The notes beneath the pieces are model-generated. The model worked only from the letters and a program-made list of their open reading frames with translations, was not told the origin of the DNA and did no database searches. A stretch of 64,000 nt of DNA, taken from NCBI GenBank assembly GCA_007258455.2, contig VDFB02000003.1:40675986-40739985 (forward strand), written 5' to 3'. The number at the start of each line of letters is the position of its first letter. Position 1 is the stretch's first letter. The stretch is from Sequoia sempervirens (lineage: Eukaryota; Streptophyta; Pinopsida; Cupressales; Cupressaceae). Shown here one piece after another: positions 20,792 to 34,127 of the stretch. A program made the position numbers and the translations under genes.

Positions 20792-23700
20792 ATGGAATCA
20801 GGTGCGGGACCTTCAGGAGGCATCATGGAGAAATAAAAAGGAAAGAAAACAAGCAGAGCACCCTCCAGGAGAGAAGATAAGGATCAGATGAAATATCAGT
20901 TCCAAGTGGAACCATTGAAATCTAAAGACACTATAGAGTGGAAAGAGGTCTCTGACACAAACATCAGGCATGTAGACATTGACGACTTCATGCAAAGGGT
21001 CAAGATCAGCCCTAAAAAATAGAATACAAGATTAATAAAAGGTAGTGGGTTAGCTAAGGCTGTAGGCTTCCCTACTGTTCTTGTCACCCCTGAACTAGTA
21101 ATGGCTTGCAAGGAGGCTTACCAGCCAAAGACCCGAACGATAGTAGATAGAGATGGACATGTGTTAGGTGATATGTCTACTCAAGTAATAACCAAAACCT
21201 TTCATATCCCTACCTTTAGGGAAATGGAATTTCCAACCATAAAGGAGTGCAAGGCAATGTGGGAGGAGGACCCACTTAAATGTAAGAAACTCATAAATCA
21301 GTTTTGGCTTAACTAGAAGAGGGGCAGCGCTACCAAGGTTCCCAAAGAACTGTTATGAAGTGATTTTTATGAAGATTACCATGATTTGGTAATATTTTTA
21401 AGTATTGTCATGGGCCTTCTGACTATAGCCTACTTCCAAGAATGGATGGTATACTTCATTGAAGAGATTCTCTGTGGAGAAGAAACCAAGTTTTACTGGG
21501 GCAGGATAATCAGTGATTGCTTCCATGAGTAGTTTATGGCTGTTAAAAAACCTCCATATTCTACATGACATCCTGCTTGGTCTATTCATTGGCCAAATGA
21601 AGGAAATACAGTGGCTTATTTAGAGCTCCAGATGAAGAACCGGGCAGGGAGCTGAAGGTTTATGACAAATACCCCCAGCTGCAATACAAGAACTACAAAA
21701 AATATTACTACAGGGTCAATGATGCTTTCATAGGTCATATCATCATATTTCCTAGGGGTGAATTTGAGAGGCGAGTCTCCCATAGCACCAATGCATTTTT
21801 GAAGTAGTATGCCTTTTTTTTCATCCAGTACTCGAAGTTCTCATATATTTATGTAGAAGGCTTCTCAGAAAGACCAAACAAGCTGCACCAGTATCCTAAT
21901 GACCAGATAATACTATTGGAGTTCTCTTGGAAGCTATGGCATGTACACAACCTCTTGAACAACAAACATATGGCAGGGATTCCTTATCCCCTCTCCTTTG
22001 GCCAAGGGTTGTACGAACTCCATACCTTTAAACATGCCCACAATTCAAAGGAGTTGGTTGAATACCATTTGAGACTCCACACTACCCGACCACAGATGGA
22101 TCCCTACGACCATATCAAGAAAATGCTTAGATGTGAGTATTCCCATCTGCATAGCATTGAGGATTAATGGGATAATTATAAAGATGATAATGAGGTGCGA
22201 ATGAGGCATTATATGTGGAGGACCGCATGCTTTGTAAAGAGGATCAATTTGTTCCAAGTGCCTAACCAAGTGGAAGAAGATGAAAACATAGTTATGGATC
22301 CCTGGTATAATGTGGTTGCTAACCTGACGCTACCACTGATTGATTGGGACGAGCAAGAGGTCAACGACCTCGACATTCTAACCAAGCCCATCGAGGCTCG
22401 CACAAAAGAATGGATTGATGGGAAAGTTGCTCAATTGATGTAGCAAGGGGTCACTTTGACCTATGAGAGACTTGAAAGTGAGCCAAGTGGAACAGATGGC
22501 AAGATAGTTGCTACCCCAATAGGAGAAAATTTGATATCCCCTCTAGTCACTAGGTCAAGGAAAAGAAAAGAAATTGATGAGAAGTAGACTAATCCAAAGA
22601 TATATGCAAGAAAGGCCTCAGAAGGGGAATCTTCCAAGAGACATAAGAGTTCGGGCAGCATCACAGAGATGCCTATTTTTCAAGAAGATTCACTCCATGA
22701 GGGAGAGGAAATGGAGGCTGAGAAACCAAAATCTCCACTTGCCACCTCCACTACTGTTGATCCTCCACCTACTTCTTAGGACATGGTGGCTATTTCCCCA
22801 CTTGTAGTGGACATCTCGGCCCACCTTGCCTCTTCCTCGCCTACTGGACAAGTTGTAATGATCGACTCTTCTTCCGTCACCACCTCTCCACTTTCTTCTG
22901 CTTCCATGTCTCTGACCACATATCTCTCATTAGTAACAACAACAATGCCAATGCCTACACTCTCGCTTCAAGAAGCATTCTCATAGAATACGCAGAAGGT
23001 TTGTACAGAGCTTTCTAAGGTATTGATGAACCCAACTATTCAGGTTTCCCTGGCATAGATTCTTGCCAATATCCCCACCTCCATGCCTCCAATTGAACCA
23101 CCCAAAATGAAATCCACAATGAAAATATCCGAGGAGTTGGAGAGGCAAGAAAAGGAAGAAACAAAGGCATTGGAGGAAGAAGCAAACGACTACCATGAAC
23201 ACCCAAAGCACCGACACTTGCAAATTGATAAGGTAGTCTGAGAGGGAGAGGAAACAAAATCCTCCAAGGGTGATGAAAAAGAGGATGTTGGCACCAAATA
23301 TATTGTAGAAACCTTTTATGCAGACCTAGAAGAAGAGCTTGACCAACAATTAAAGGATGTTGGAGGGGAAGTGGAAAGACCACCTCCCGAAGAAGAAAAA
23401 GAGTCTAGTGATAAAATGGAAGACGACACTAAACTTCCAACTGGGGAGCAGGAAGAAGGCTCTAGGCTAGATGAGGAAATGATCCTCTTAGCAAAAAAAA
23501 GAACAAAAAAGGAGCAGCAAGATGTGCCACCCCGGCACGAGGAAAAAGAAAGAAAAGAAGAGGACAAGCCTAAAGAAGAAGCTAAGACCCATGAAATCCC
23601 AAAGACATAACAACCTGAGGGACATGTGCATGAAGAAGAAAAAGAAAAGAAGGATACTAAAGAAGAGGACAACCCCAAAGAGCGCATTCCCACCAAGTCC

Positions 23701-25149
23701 CCCATTAAACACACGGTGTTCATCTGAGACACTGATGAAGAAGAAGGAGAAGACACAAGAATGAAGCAAGAAGCTCTTGATGAAAAATAGATTGAAGTTA
23801 GAAGGGATGAAGAGGAAAGTGATTGTGAATCACCCAAGAAAGAGTCTCAGATGCCTGAGTGGAAGGAAAATCAATTAGAAAAGAAGACTTTAGCTCATAG
23901 AGATCCAAGACCAAGGTTGGAGGCCATCTTGGCCTGAGCTCAAATTGGCACTAAGAAAGAAAAGAAACCCAAAGTTAGATCCAAGATGACAATGGATTCC
24001 TTTGGATCTAGAACCGTACAAGTAGCTACAACGGTAGTGGGAGAAGAAGGCATAAGTTACAACGTCTCCATCATTAACTTGGGGACAACCACGAGAGAGC
24101 AGAAATTAGATCACCTTTAGGAGTTTGCTGCCATGGTGGTACATTTGATATAGCATGGTGGTGCATTTGATACAGCAGGATAAGATCTCCAAGGAAGAAC
24201 TTAAGGCACAACTGGCTAATTTGACAACCTATATTCAACAATGGTCATCTATGGAAGAGATTCCTACCACATCCTTGACTCCACTACAATAGTTGTCCAA
24301 GGAGCAAATTGACAAACTTGAGAAAAGAAAGAACTAGACTAAAACCACAGAAGATTGGTTCCAACAAGTCCTATATGCTGGAAACATGGGCATCGGTTGT
24401 GCTTTCAGGACAACAAATAAATTCTTAGAAGTCCATAAATCCCTTGAGGGCACGTGGAAGTTCTGCACTAACTCTGTAGGATATATGAATCCACCTATCC
24501 TAAGATTGAGGCCATCCTCAAGCTGCTTCACGAAACATGGAAAGAAGACCTTGCATTCGTGGAGGACAACCACTAGCTAATGGATATGTAGAAGCTATAT
24601 TTTGATCACAAAAAAGGAACATTGGAGTGAGTACTTTGCAAAGTGGAGTCGGACATTGATTGGGCCAAGGACATTAGGACCAACTGTATTGAGTATCTGA
24701 AATTGATGACAGGCTACGATGTGCCAGCTGTCGAGATTGATCCAGAAAAGGTAAAGCCTTACTTCCATAAGAAGATGGAAGATGGAATGTCAGGAGAGCT
24801 CACCACATATTTCATAAATTTTTCCACTCAGGCCTTTGCCCAATCCAAACAACTTAGGGATAATACAACTAAGTGTGATGAAGATTGGGATACACTTGTG
24901 GTCTGATCCAAACAATGGGACTACCAAGTGCTCCAATCTAATATAATGGAGATCGAGAAGCTTCGGGCATTAATCAACAAGTTCATAGAATATGTTGCTT
25001 TAAAGAAGCAAGAAGGAAACACGATCGTTGATGAAAATTTTCTCATATAATGGGTACAACAAAGACAATCAGTAAAAGACAAAAATGCTATAGTGTTGTC
25101 ACAAGAGGACAAAATAGGGAAAATAAGAAGGATGTATTTTAAATTGTAA
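20792..25149 (+). pseudogene. Gene A in the 5' LTR: accessory protein of unknown function
   Basis: The start is the ATG six bases after an acceptor-like TTATAG (20781-20786). The frame can be followed for about 1,450 codons with many stops and at least one frameshift (between 21350 and 21916). Parts in order: a short Lys/Arg-rich N-terminus; a conserved domain (about 20900-21315) with VGFPTVLVTPELVMACKEAY and WEEDPLKCKKLINQFWL; a helical block containing FQEWMVYFIEEI (about 21360-21590); a block with VND-F-G and SYIYVEGF (about 21700-21900); DPWYNVVANLTLPLIDWDEQ (22297-22356); a TRSRKRK basic patch; a Ser/Pro-rich then strongly acidic Glu/Lys region (22720-23850); and a helical C-terminus (24300-25149). 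Gene B shares the N-terminal blocks. It matches no gag, pol or integrase part. Confidence 0.75.
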
Positions 25150-25241
25150 TATATTTGAGGATAGGTGGAACCCTATTTTGTAGTGAATCTTGGCCACACA
25201 ATGCAAATCAATCTTGGCCATTAATTTTTCTTTTTGAGCAC

Positions 25242-25249
25242 TATAAACA
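25242..25249 (+). promoter_or_regulatory. Downstream TATA box, 5' LTR
   Basis: TATAAACA in GAGCACTATAAACAGGGGG, about 95 bp after the gene A stop and about 900 bp before the LTR end. The 3' LTR has the canonical TATAAATA at 40977-40984. It is the likely promoter of the full-length retroelement RNA. Confidence 0.6.
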
Positions 25250-26147
25250 GGGGGTCTCCTCTCATTTTCAAGGGAGAGTTGAGTTTTTGTAATGACATCC
25301 TGTAGAAATTTTAATAGAATTTCATTGGCTTTTGGTGGACTCTTGAGTTTCTATTGCTTGTTTCATGATTCATCTCCCATAGTTAATTGATTTAGTTAGA
25401 TTTACTTTGTTTTTCTTTATGGTCTTAGTTACTTTGATAGATTTACTAATGTTTTTCAATGGTTATGTAGATTTATGTTGTTCTGATGCCTTTCTTGTCC
25501 ATAATTTTTGTTTTTTATTGCTGGTAGATAGTTGTGTAAAGTTAGTCTGGGCATAAACTAGAAGCTACTCCAAAGTTTTATCTTTTGTTCATGCATTCTT
25601 TATGGTAAATTAATGGTAGAACATTTGTAGTCCTTAGAAGCTAGGACAAGTTTCATGATACTATGAGTTTTCTGGTTAAGTGAAATTTTGTTTTAAGAAA
25701 GTTGTCCATAGTAGACCCTCCATGATCACTGTTCATAGTTAGTTTCAGATCCAGGAACCACTCTTCTCCCCTGCTCTCTTCCTCCTTTTTTTAATAAGAG
25801 ACCTATGCTAAAGTTCATTGCATAGTTTAAAGCTAGTTCGTAGGATAAAATAAGAGTTTATGATTGTTGTTCGAACCTATAGCAAACTGCACTCTAACTT
25901 CCCACCTTTGGAACTCCATTTCAAGATTCATCTCACATCTAGCCCAAAAATGTAAGTCTTCCTTATGATTACAAGTAAAATCATAGCAAACATCAACTTA
26001 GAAATTCCATCCACGTCATGACCTGACACTCGAGAAACCTTGGGGTAGTAATTGGTAAGTTTCTTGCAAATTTCTACCTTTCAAGAGAGGTAGTGCGCAT
26101 GTGCACTGCTTGTGTTGAGAAAGTGTTAAAACACCCATCAACAAAAT

Positions 26148-26162
26148 TGGTGCTAGAAGGAC
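26148..26162 (+). other. Candidate primer-binding site, element 1
   Basis: TGGTGCTAGAAGGAC starts four bases after the LTR end. TGG plus a discriminator base is expected for pairing with a tRNA 3' CCA. I cannot name the tRNA with confidence. Confidence 0.55.
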
Positions 26163-26173
26163 AGTCGAGTTAA

Positions 26174-28260
26174 GATGGATCGAATTGGATCTTTCTCCCT
26201 GAAATATTTCAAAGATTTTTAAGGTCAACAACAAACAAAGGGGAGTTTCAAGAGTTGCAGCCCCCCGCATGGGCTAAGCGAACCAAGGTAGGGAACGTAG
26301 CCTCTTCCTCTTCCTCCATCCCATCCACTTCTCTTCCACCTTCTCCATCTTCCACTTAGCCACTCCAAATTTCCTTCGGGCCTCTTCCTTCCCACAACTG
26401 GGGAGTGGTTGCCACACTGGCCTCCCAATTCCAAGGTGCAGTCCCAGCTGTTGATGCTTCAATACAGCCCCAAGTTACTATTCCCCAACAACAAATACCA
26501 CCTCTGCCTCCCCCCATGGCTTGGTTGGCAAAAAATCCTTCTCCATTGCACTTCAATGCTTACCATGATATTCCCAAGAATTTTGAGAGCTTCTGCATGA
26601 AGTTTAATCCTCATGATCCACAAAGGATGACAGGAGAACACATTAAGATATTTGAAACAACAATCAAAGATATGCAGGTCGATCATGAGGATGTGGCATG
26701 TTGGCTCTTTCCATACTCGCTGGGAGAAGAATCTTTTTATTGGTATATCAATTTTTTGAGGGGGTCCATTACTTCATGGGACCTTATGATGAATGCGTTC
26801 CTGCAAAAATACAAAATTTTCATCAGCCCTTCAGAGTTGTACCGACTGTTTATGTCCATCTGTAGGGAAATTAATGAGCCGATCAATTCCTTCAATGATC
26901 ATTTCCATCATTCCTACATGAGGCTTCAAGCTCCATATGTGCTCAACGATGCTATTGCCCTACCCGTTTATTATGCAGAGTTAGACAATCTTACATCAGC
27001 ATTGGTAAAAAGAATGTGTTCGCCACTCACAAGGTTGATGGATGCTTATTCAGAGCCGATCATTGCTAGTATTGACTTGGGACAAAATATTTCTGGTCCG
27101 CTGCCTTCTTTGGGTCCATTGGCTCATCTGATGCAGGTTCAAGGGCTCAACCAAGCATTTTCTCATCAAACACCTGTTATGAACCAAGTGCCTCAACTTC
27201 CTATAGTCCCACATTTGGGACAATTGATGAATCAGGCGCCTCCCCCACCTCCCTACTTGCAGTCCTAGCAATAGCTGACCTACCCTCAGGCTCCCCAATA
27301 GAAAGAGGTGTACTATCAACAACCTCAAGCACCATTATACCTACCAAGACTAGAATTTCCTCTAGCACATCAAAATAATCTGGTGGCCCCACCCCATTTT
27401 TCTTAAAAATCAAGTGTCATAGCCAAGCAACACCAAGAAAGATCAACTCGAGGAGCTGACTGAGATGACAAAGGTAATGTCCACAGAGATACCCACCTAA
27501 GAAATCAAAATAATCAATTGCAGGCCTCCCAATGTATCCTCTAGGCTAATCTTAATCGAGACAATAGAGATAATAGAGACAACAAGGATAACCGCGAAGC
27601 AAGTACCTCCTTGGGAAAAAATTATGAAAGGGGGCAGAACTCCAATCAAAATTTTGAAAGGAGGCCAGTCCAAAGGAAGAATCGGATGTGGAATACAAGG
27701 CCTAACAATGGGGATATTCCTACTCCTCTTGATCAACCTACCAGTAATGAGAAGATGACCAATGGAGTGTACCTCGCCGAGGGTGCCCTATCTGGATGGT
27801 GTCAGATTCATAAGACAAGTAGACATTCCAAGTTGGACTATCCTGAATTCCAGACGGCCATAGAAATATTTCAAATAAAGGTCCAGAACATCATTGACAG
27901 TGCAAGTTGCAAGGACATTGTCCCATCTGAGCCCTACGACTCCTCTTGTCTCATAGTCAACCAACCTCCATTCCCTCGGAATGACTGCAACGAGCCTGAG
28001 ATCAAGGCTGCCCCCACCAAGAATGAAGAAGTGCAAGAGGTAAGTAACAAAGAAACCTTTTCTCAGCTTTTTGATTCATTAGACAATGGTCCAGTAGATG
28101 AGGAAGAACCATATGTATATGAGGTTCACATGTTCCACCACAGAACGACTCCCTAATACCTTAGGAATAGACAGGAAAATGGACCTTTCATGACTTCAAC
28201 TCCACTGAATAATTTTAGTACCCCACCTAACCCCAATGCCAGTAATAATCCTAGGCTTCC
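26174..28260 (+). pseudogene. gag: Element 1 gag
   Basis: The frame is open from 26174, just after the primer site, but lacks its own ATG. The ATG at 26175 is in another frame, so the start has probably been lost by an indel. The retrotransposon gag core lies at about 26520-27020 (LQKYKIF and YWYINFLRGSITSWD are diagnostic). A Pro/Gln-rich linker with stops follows (27240-27600), then a zinc-knuckle-like WCQIHKTSRHSKLDY (about 27797-27841), whose last Cys is Tyr. The product would have formed the cytoplasmic particle that packages element RNA. The frame breaks near 28255-28285, where it passes to the pol frame. Confidence 0.85.
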
Positions 28261-31200
28261 CATGTTACCACTCAATACCTCAATAAGGATAGGCCACAAA
28301 ATTAGTCACAAGATCAGTCACAAAATCAGCCTCAAGGCCAATCCCAAAACCAGTCAAGCTAGACACAATCTCGGCTTGCTATCTCTGCCATAGGCAAGGC
28401 TTTCAAAATTGAAATTGAACAAATGGGCGAATATGTAGCAGAAGAGTTCAAGAAAGTTAAGATCAGCTTTTCATCCTTTGAATTACTTAAGGTTCCTGCA
28501 GTCAAACATGCCTTCTTTAGAGTTATTAATGGAACTCCATCTTCTAAGGCAACACAAGAAATACCAGCCAAGAGAGTTTCTTTCAAAGACCCTCCAAGGG
28601 AACCCATTATACAACAAATTCATGGCAAGAAGGAAGATCCACCTCAAGTTCATTCGTCGGGTAAGCAACCTGCCAAAGAATCAGATCAGAACAATAGGCA
28701 GAGCTCCAAGGATCAGCCCTCTAGACAGACCAAGGACAAGACTGGCGATAAGAACAAAGCTCAAGTGGCTCACATAGACACACCTATGGGCCTCTTCCAA
28801 GGAAAGTTGTAAAAACCACCCTTCATCACCACCATCCAAATATTCAGGAAGAATTTGCACAATTTTTTGATTGACTCCAAAGCATCCACCAACTTTATGC
28901 CCCTAGTTGTATGCAAATCCCTTGGGATTACCCCCACACCTTCAAGAAAAAAGGTGACTCAACTAGACAAGATGGAGGTTAACATCATGGGAAAAATGAA
29001 TTGGATCCCAATGTAAATTGTTGTAGACTCAAGGGTACAACAAGTTATTAATATCTAGGCTACAGATATTCCTGATGCATATGGAATCATTTTGGGATGG
29101 GACTTCACCCATGCATTGAATGGATATGTTGCATTATATTTTTCTCACATGTGGTTGTCATGGAAGGAACTGTTGAATCAGATCCGCATCGATCGAGAAC
29201 CACACATGAAATTCATGATTACGGAATATAACTTGAATGAAGTGTTGTTTGCTGAAATGAAATTGGGAAACTATTGCCCCTTTGCTTATCAAGAAGAAGT
29301 GGAGATTCAAGAAGAAGGGATGGTTGTAGGGATCTTCCTAGTGTAATTCATCCCTCCAGTTGATTTAGCCCATGCACCTCATAGCACGAAAATGCTAGTA
29401 GAATTTGATGATGAGGAATCCCCTGAAGATGACAACTTAGGATTGTTGGATGGATTTTGGGACTTTATGGAGAAGGGCATACAGAACTAGCTTAGCTTAG
29501 GTGCAAGAAAGAATTTCCAAGATCTCCTACTACCCAATTGTTGCAGGGTACACAATACTGCCCATTCTGAGTTTGAGTGTTGTTCATGCCAAACAATAGT
29601 GGAATAGGTCAAAGGATTAGCTACTCCTCAGAATGAAATGCCAGCAAGGCATCTTGCCCTCAAACATACTGAACCAACACCTACTTTGGAGGTTGTAGAT
29701 GTCAACTTGAAGCCTAAAGGTAATGATTACCTCATTGGCCCTGGTGTCAAAGAGCTTTCCAAATTTTGGACATTACGCTTCGATGGATCCAAGTAAAAGT
29801 AGGGAGCCAGCGTCAGATTCGAGCTAATCATCCCTACGGGTAAGACCTATTTCACTACCCACAGACTTCAGTTCTATTGTACCAATAATGTAGTGGAATA
29901 TGAAGCTTTAGTCCATGGTCTTTTGATGGCCTTAAGGAAAAATGTTAAAATGCTGCAAGTTTTCGGTGATTCTGAATTGGTAGTCAAAAAAGCTAGAAAA
30001 TTGTACTCATGCCATGATAGAAGGTTGGAAAACTATAGGCATAGGGTTTGGCATCTCTTAGAAGGTCTAGAAACATTTAATATACATTTGATCCCATGTG
30101 CTCAGAACCATACAACTAATGCTTTGGCTTAGGCAACCAACACTTTACAACCCCTATCTCTGTTTGGCCTTAAGAAGTTTACTGTTGAGTTGACCTCTAC
30201 ATCATTTGTTCTAGACAATGTCACCCATTTCCAGGTGTTCAACGATGACAAGCATATCCTAGAATTCATCACAAGCTGTGACATGTTTTCCACACAAATA
30301 ATTGATGAAGTCAATCCAGAGGAGGCTAAACTAGATATAGATGGAGTTATTAACCTCAAAACAAACACTATCCCTAGAGGTATGGTTTAGCTTGAACGCA
30401 TTTTTGATTTGGATCAGATCAAATATCAGGAACAGAAAGTAAAGGAGTCCATAAGCAACCAATGTGACACTCACAACCTCAAAACAACTGAGGACGTCAA
30501 GAATGTGTTCATTGGAAAAGTATGCATGCCGGAAGAAAAGAAAGGGATTGTGGATGCTTTACAGAAGTATCACAATGTGGTGGCATTGAGCTATGAAGAC
30601 TCAAAGAAATATGATACCTCCATCATCACACACACTATTCCCCTTAACAAATATGTGCGGCCATTCCAGTAATGCCAGGGCCCCATCAATGCCTTGTTGG
30701 AGCCTATCATTTACAAAGAGGTGCAGAAATTACTTTTGGAAAAAATAATCTTTCTAGTAAGGCATTCCACATGGGTGGCTAACTTGGTCCCGGTCAGAAA
30801 GAAGAACGGAGAAAACAGATTTTGTGTGGAATTCCACAATTTGAATAGAGCTTTGGAGAAGAACAACTATCCAATGCCTTCACTAGATGAGGTACTGCAA
30901 ATCATCAATGGCTCACAGATGATGTCTTTCCTCGATGGGTACTCTAGGTACAATCAAGTGATGGTGCAATACAAAGATCGTCACAAGACAGTGTTCACCA
31001 CTAAGTGGGGAACCTTCACTTACATAAGAATTCAATTTGGGCTCATTAACATCGTCACCACCTTTCAACGTACCATGGACATTGAATTCAAATACTTGAT
31101 TGGAAAGTGCATAATCATCTACATGGATGATTTAACTGTGTTCTCTAAGAAGCGGAGTGATCATGTCTTCAATTTTTGCAAATTATTTCAGATGTGTCGA

Positions 31201-33235
31201 GAGTTTGGAGTTTCTCTTCACCCAGAGAAGTGCATCTTCGGGGTAACTAAAGGGAGATTGCTCGGGCACATCATTTCAAAGTGGGGAATATCGATAGACC
31301 CAGAATGCATCTAGTCCTTATTGAATATTCCACTACCAGGAAACAAGAAAGAACTCAAATATTTCTTTGGAAAGATCAACTTTGTGAGGAAGTTCATCAC
31401 AGGCTTTGCTAAAATTGTCAAGCCCCTTAACACCATGTTGAAACAAGATGCTAAGATTGAGTGGACCCCCGAAGCAAAGCAAGCCTTTGAGGAGATTAAA
31501 CAGGAAATTTTTGAAGTACTAGTGCTAGTCAGCCTAGACTATCTGAAGCCATTCTATATTTATTCATTTGCTTCAAATCATTCATGTGCCAGTATCTTAA
31601 CCCATAAGCACAATGAAGGAAATGAGCCCCCAATGGCCTTTATGAGTGCTCTGTTGAAATATGTCGAATTGTGGTATAATAATGTGGAAAAGAAGGCATA
31701 TGCCCTTGTTAGAGGAGTAAAGAAATTTTGACATTACATCTTACATAATAAAGTGTTTGCCATTGTTCACGACCCAGTGGTGAAGACATTACACATGCAA
31801 AATGAGTTGGGAGAATGAAGAGAAAAATGTGTTACATTGCTATAGGAATATGGCATGGAAATTCAACCCATGAAATTAGTAAGAGGATAGGAACTTACCC
31901 AAATGATAGCTAAAACAACAACTGAAGCAGGGCCTGAGCTGATAGTGCATCAGTACCAGCTTGAGGATGTTTCCTCGGGGGAGTGGTATGACGACATAGT
32001 CTATTATCTATTGGATCACAAGTGCGCACCTCGCTTACAGAGAGTTCAAAAGTGTGATCTTAGACTGAAAAGAAATAGCTTCATGCTACAGGGATCCATA
32101 TTGTATAAGAGGAATCATGAAGGTATCTACCTAAGATGCCTTGGCAAAGAAGAACTTGACTAGGTCTTGAGGGAATTTCATGACAAGTTTGGCACCGGTC
32201 ATGGATCAGGTTCTTCCACCACGCATCAAATCTTGTGAGCAGGTTACTATTGGACTACAGTATTCAAGGACACTCATAATCATGTTCATACGTGCCACAT
32301 CTGCAAGACCACCGCAACTAGAGAGAAGAATGATGTTGTCCCGATGCAACCAGTTTTGGAGGTGAGACCATTCGCACAATGGGGTCTTGACTTCATTGGT
32401 CTGGTAAGCCCACCTTCATATGCAGGACATAGGTATATTCTAACTAATTTCGCTTATTCACTAGATGGACAGAAGCCATTGCATGTAGGCAATGCAAACT
32501 GAGGTAGTTACGAATTTTCTTAAGTGTTTTATATTAAATCATTTTGGTTGTCCTTATGCATTGGTGTGTGATAATGGCTCTGCATTTTCCTCGTTAAAAT
32601 TTTCCAGTTGGGCATTTGATTATGGAATAGCCCTCAAATTCTCATCCAACTACTACCCTCAAGGAAATGGTCTAGCAAAATGCACAAATAAGAACTTGAT
32701 CACTATAATCAAGAAACTCCTTGACAGGAATCCCAAGGATTGGCATACTCAACTTCATTTCGCCCTTTGGGTAGATCACACTCACCAAAAGGATGCCCTT
32801 GATGATTCCTCATTCCACCTCATCTATGGCTTAGAGCCCATATTCCCCATTCACCTAAAAATTCCCACCCTCTAGTTTATCAATGACTTTTACAAAGGAG
32901 GGGATCGTAGACAAGCCCGCCTAGTTGAGTTGTTGTACCTAGAAGAAGTGCATGACCATGCAATAGATAATTTTTCCAAACATCATGGCATAGTCAAAAT
33001 ATGGTTCGATTATCGAGCCAAAATCAAGGCCTTCCAAATCCCTGACCTAGTCCTATATTGTAACAAGGCCCATGAGAAGAAAGGGGGACATAAAAAATTC
33101 TACAAGCTTTGGCTTGGCCCCTTTCAGATAGCTAAAATCCTTGGAGAAAATGCTTTCTACCTAAAGACCCTAACTGGTGAGGACATCCTGTTGCTTGCCA
33201 ATGAGTAACACCTAAAGCATTACTTCCAAGCCTGA
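28261..33235 (+). pseudogene. pol: Element 1 pol: protease, RNase H, RT, RNase H, integrase
   Basis: Order of domains: a Gln-rich linker; an aspartic protease with LIDSKASTNFM (about 28865-28900), where the usual D-S-G-A has Lys for Gly; an RNase H (about 29766-30135) with F-D-G-S, TNNVVEYEALVHG and FGDSELVV; reverse transcriptase (30694-31315) with FLDGYSRYNQ and YMDD at 31120-31131; a second, gypsy-type RNase H (about 31530-31900); integrase (about 32040-32865) with H...H and CHICKT, WGLDFIG, LVCDNGSAF, and NGLAKCTNKN, where the catalytic Glu is Lys; and a C-terminal LWLGPFQIAKI region (to 33235). There are many stops and at least two frameshifts near 32455-32490. An RNase H before RT is unusual. 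This copy cannot transpose by itself. Confidence 0.88.
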
Positions 33236-34127
33236 TCTCTCTTGAGCTCCTCTTTTGTAAATACTTGTACATAGGTTAGTTTAGGTTGTGTTTGGTTTGC
33301 TTTCACTTTGCTGCTTTGCATTGCTTCACTTCATTTTTTTCTCATTCCTGACTATTTTTATTTGGTGAGGGTGTTCTTCGCTTCTACCGTGGTGGCCATG
33401 CTGATACAAAAAACAATTCACTTTGCTACTAGTCCTTAGTGTTCTTTGGCTAAATATTCATTCTCAATCGTTGGTATTTGATCCCGGCTATGGAATGACT
33501 TCCTCATTTGAACTCTTCCTTAGAACTCGGCCCTTGGTTGAATCCTTTTACGTTCATCTCATATTCTACATGAAACACATATTAATTATTTCCAAAGAGC
33601 TATATAGTGGTTGTTATGACAACTTTGTAAGCAAAAAGTATCAAGTCTGCTCCAATGACCACTGTGGTTCTCAAACCCATAGTAGGCTTCAATGCTTACA
33701 TAGTTGAGAAAAAGGAGAAAATGTTAAAAGAAATGTTGAAATAAAGAAAAGAAAAGAAAATGTGAAATCAAGAAACTGTATGGATGTGTGAATAACTCTA
33801 TAGGAGCTATGGATGCTCAATTGGTAGTAGAGCAATGTTTGTGGGGTCACAGCGACAACTCCGCCAGAGCTATGGACGCCCGACTAGTAGTGGGGCAATG
33901 TCTAGGTTACTTTTGGGGTTGGACAATTTATGTAGCTTGCTTGATTAGATTGGTTTCCACTTGTAACAGTTTCCGCAGATGCTTTGTGGGTTGACTCAAT
34001 TAAGGATCCCATTCTCCTAGTTCACTTTTGGAAGTTGGCCCTTGGTTTGAGAAACCAGAGATTCTGGGTTTTGAATGAGCATTTATCCTCAGAATGCTCG
34101 GGAGCATTCCCTAGTCGAGTCGCCATT
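33236..34127 (+). other. Element 1 3' untranslated region
   Basis: No coding domain is visible between pol and the 3' LTR. A 63-bp unit starting GAGCTATGGA(T/C)GC is repeated at 33804-33866 and 33867-33902 (the second copy is partial). No clear polypurine tract adjoins 34128. The sequence there is GGGAGCATTCCCTAGTCGAG followed by TCGCCATT. Confidence 0.6.

Larger units (their letters stand above)
18468..26143 (+). repeat. Element 1 5' LTR (7.7 kb, carries gene A)
   Basis: The LTR divides into a ~2.3-kb non-coding upstream part (18468-20791), the broken gene A (20792-25149), and a ~1-kb downstream part (25150-26143). The upstream part has a TATA-like position at 19138 (here TATCAATA) and ends in a T-rich tract and splice-acceptor-like TTATAG. 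The downstream part has CTATAAACAGGGGG at 25241, the more usual place for the promoter of the genomic RNA. Short frames at 19495-20393 are not supported as genes, because they do not persist as frames in the 3' LTR. Confidence 0.9.

Noticed and set aside
23316..23837. Ser-rich 173-codon minus-strand frame (and its twin at 39060-39593)
   Set aside because: It is the antisense of the Glu/Lys-rich acidic region of gene A.
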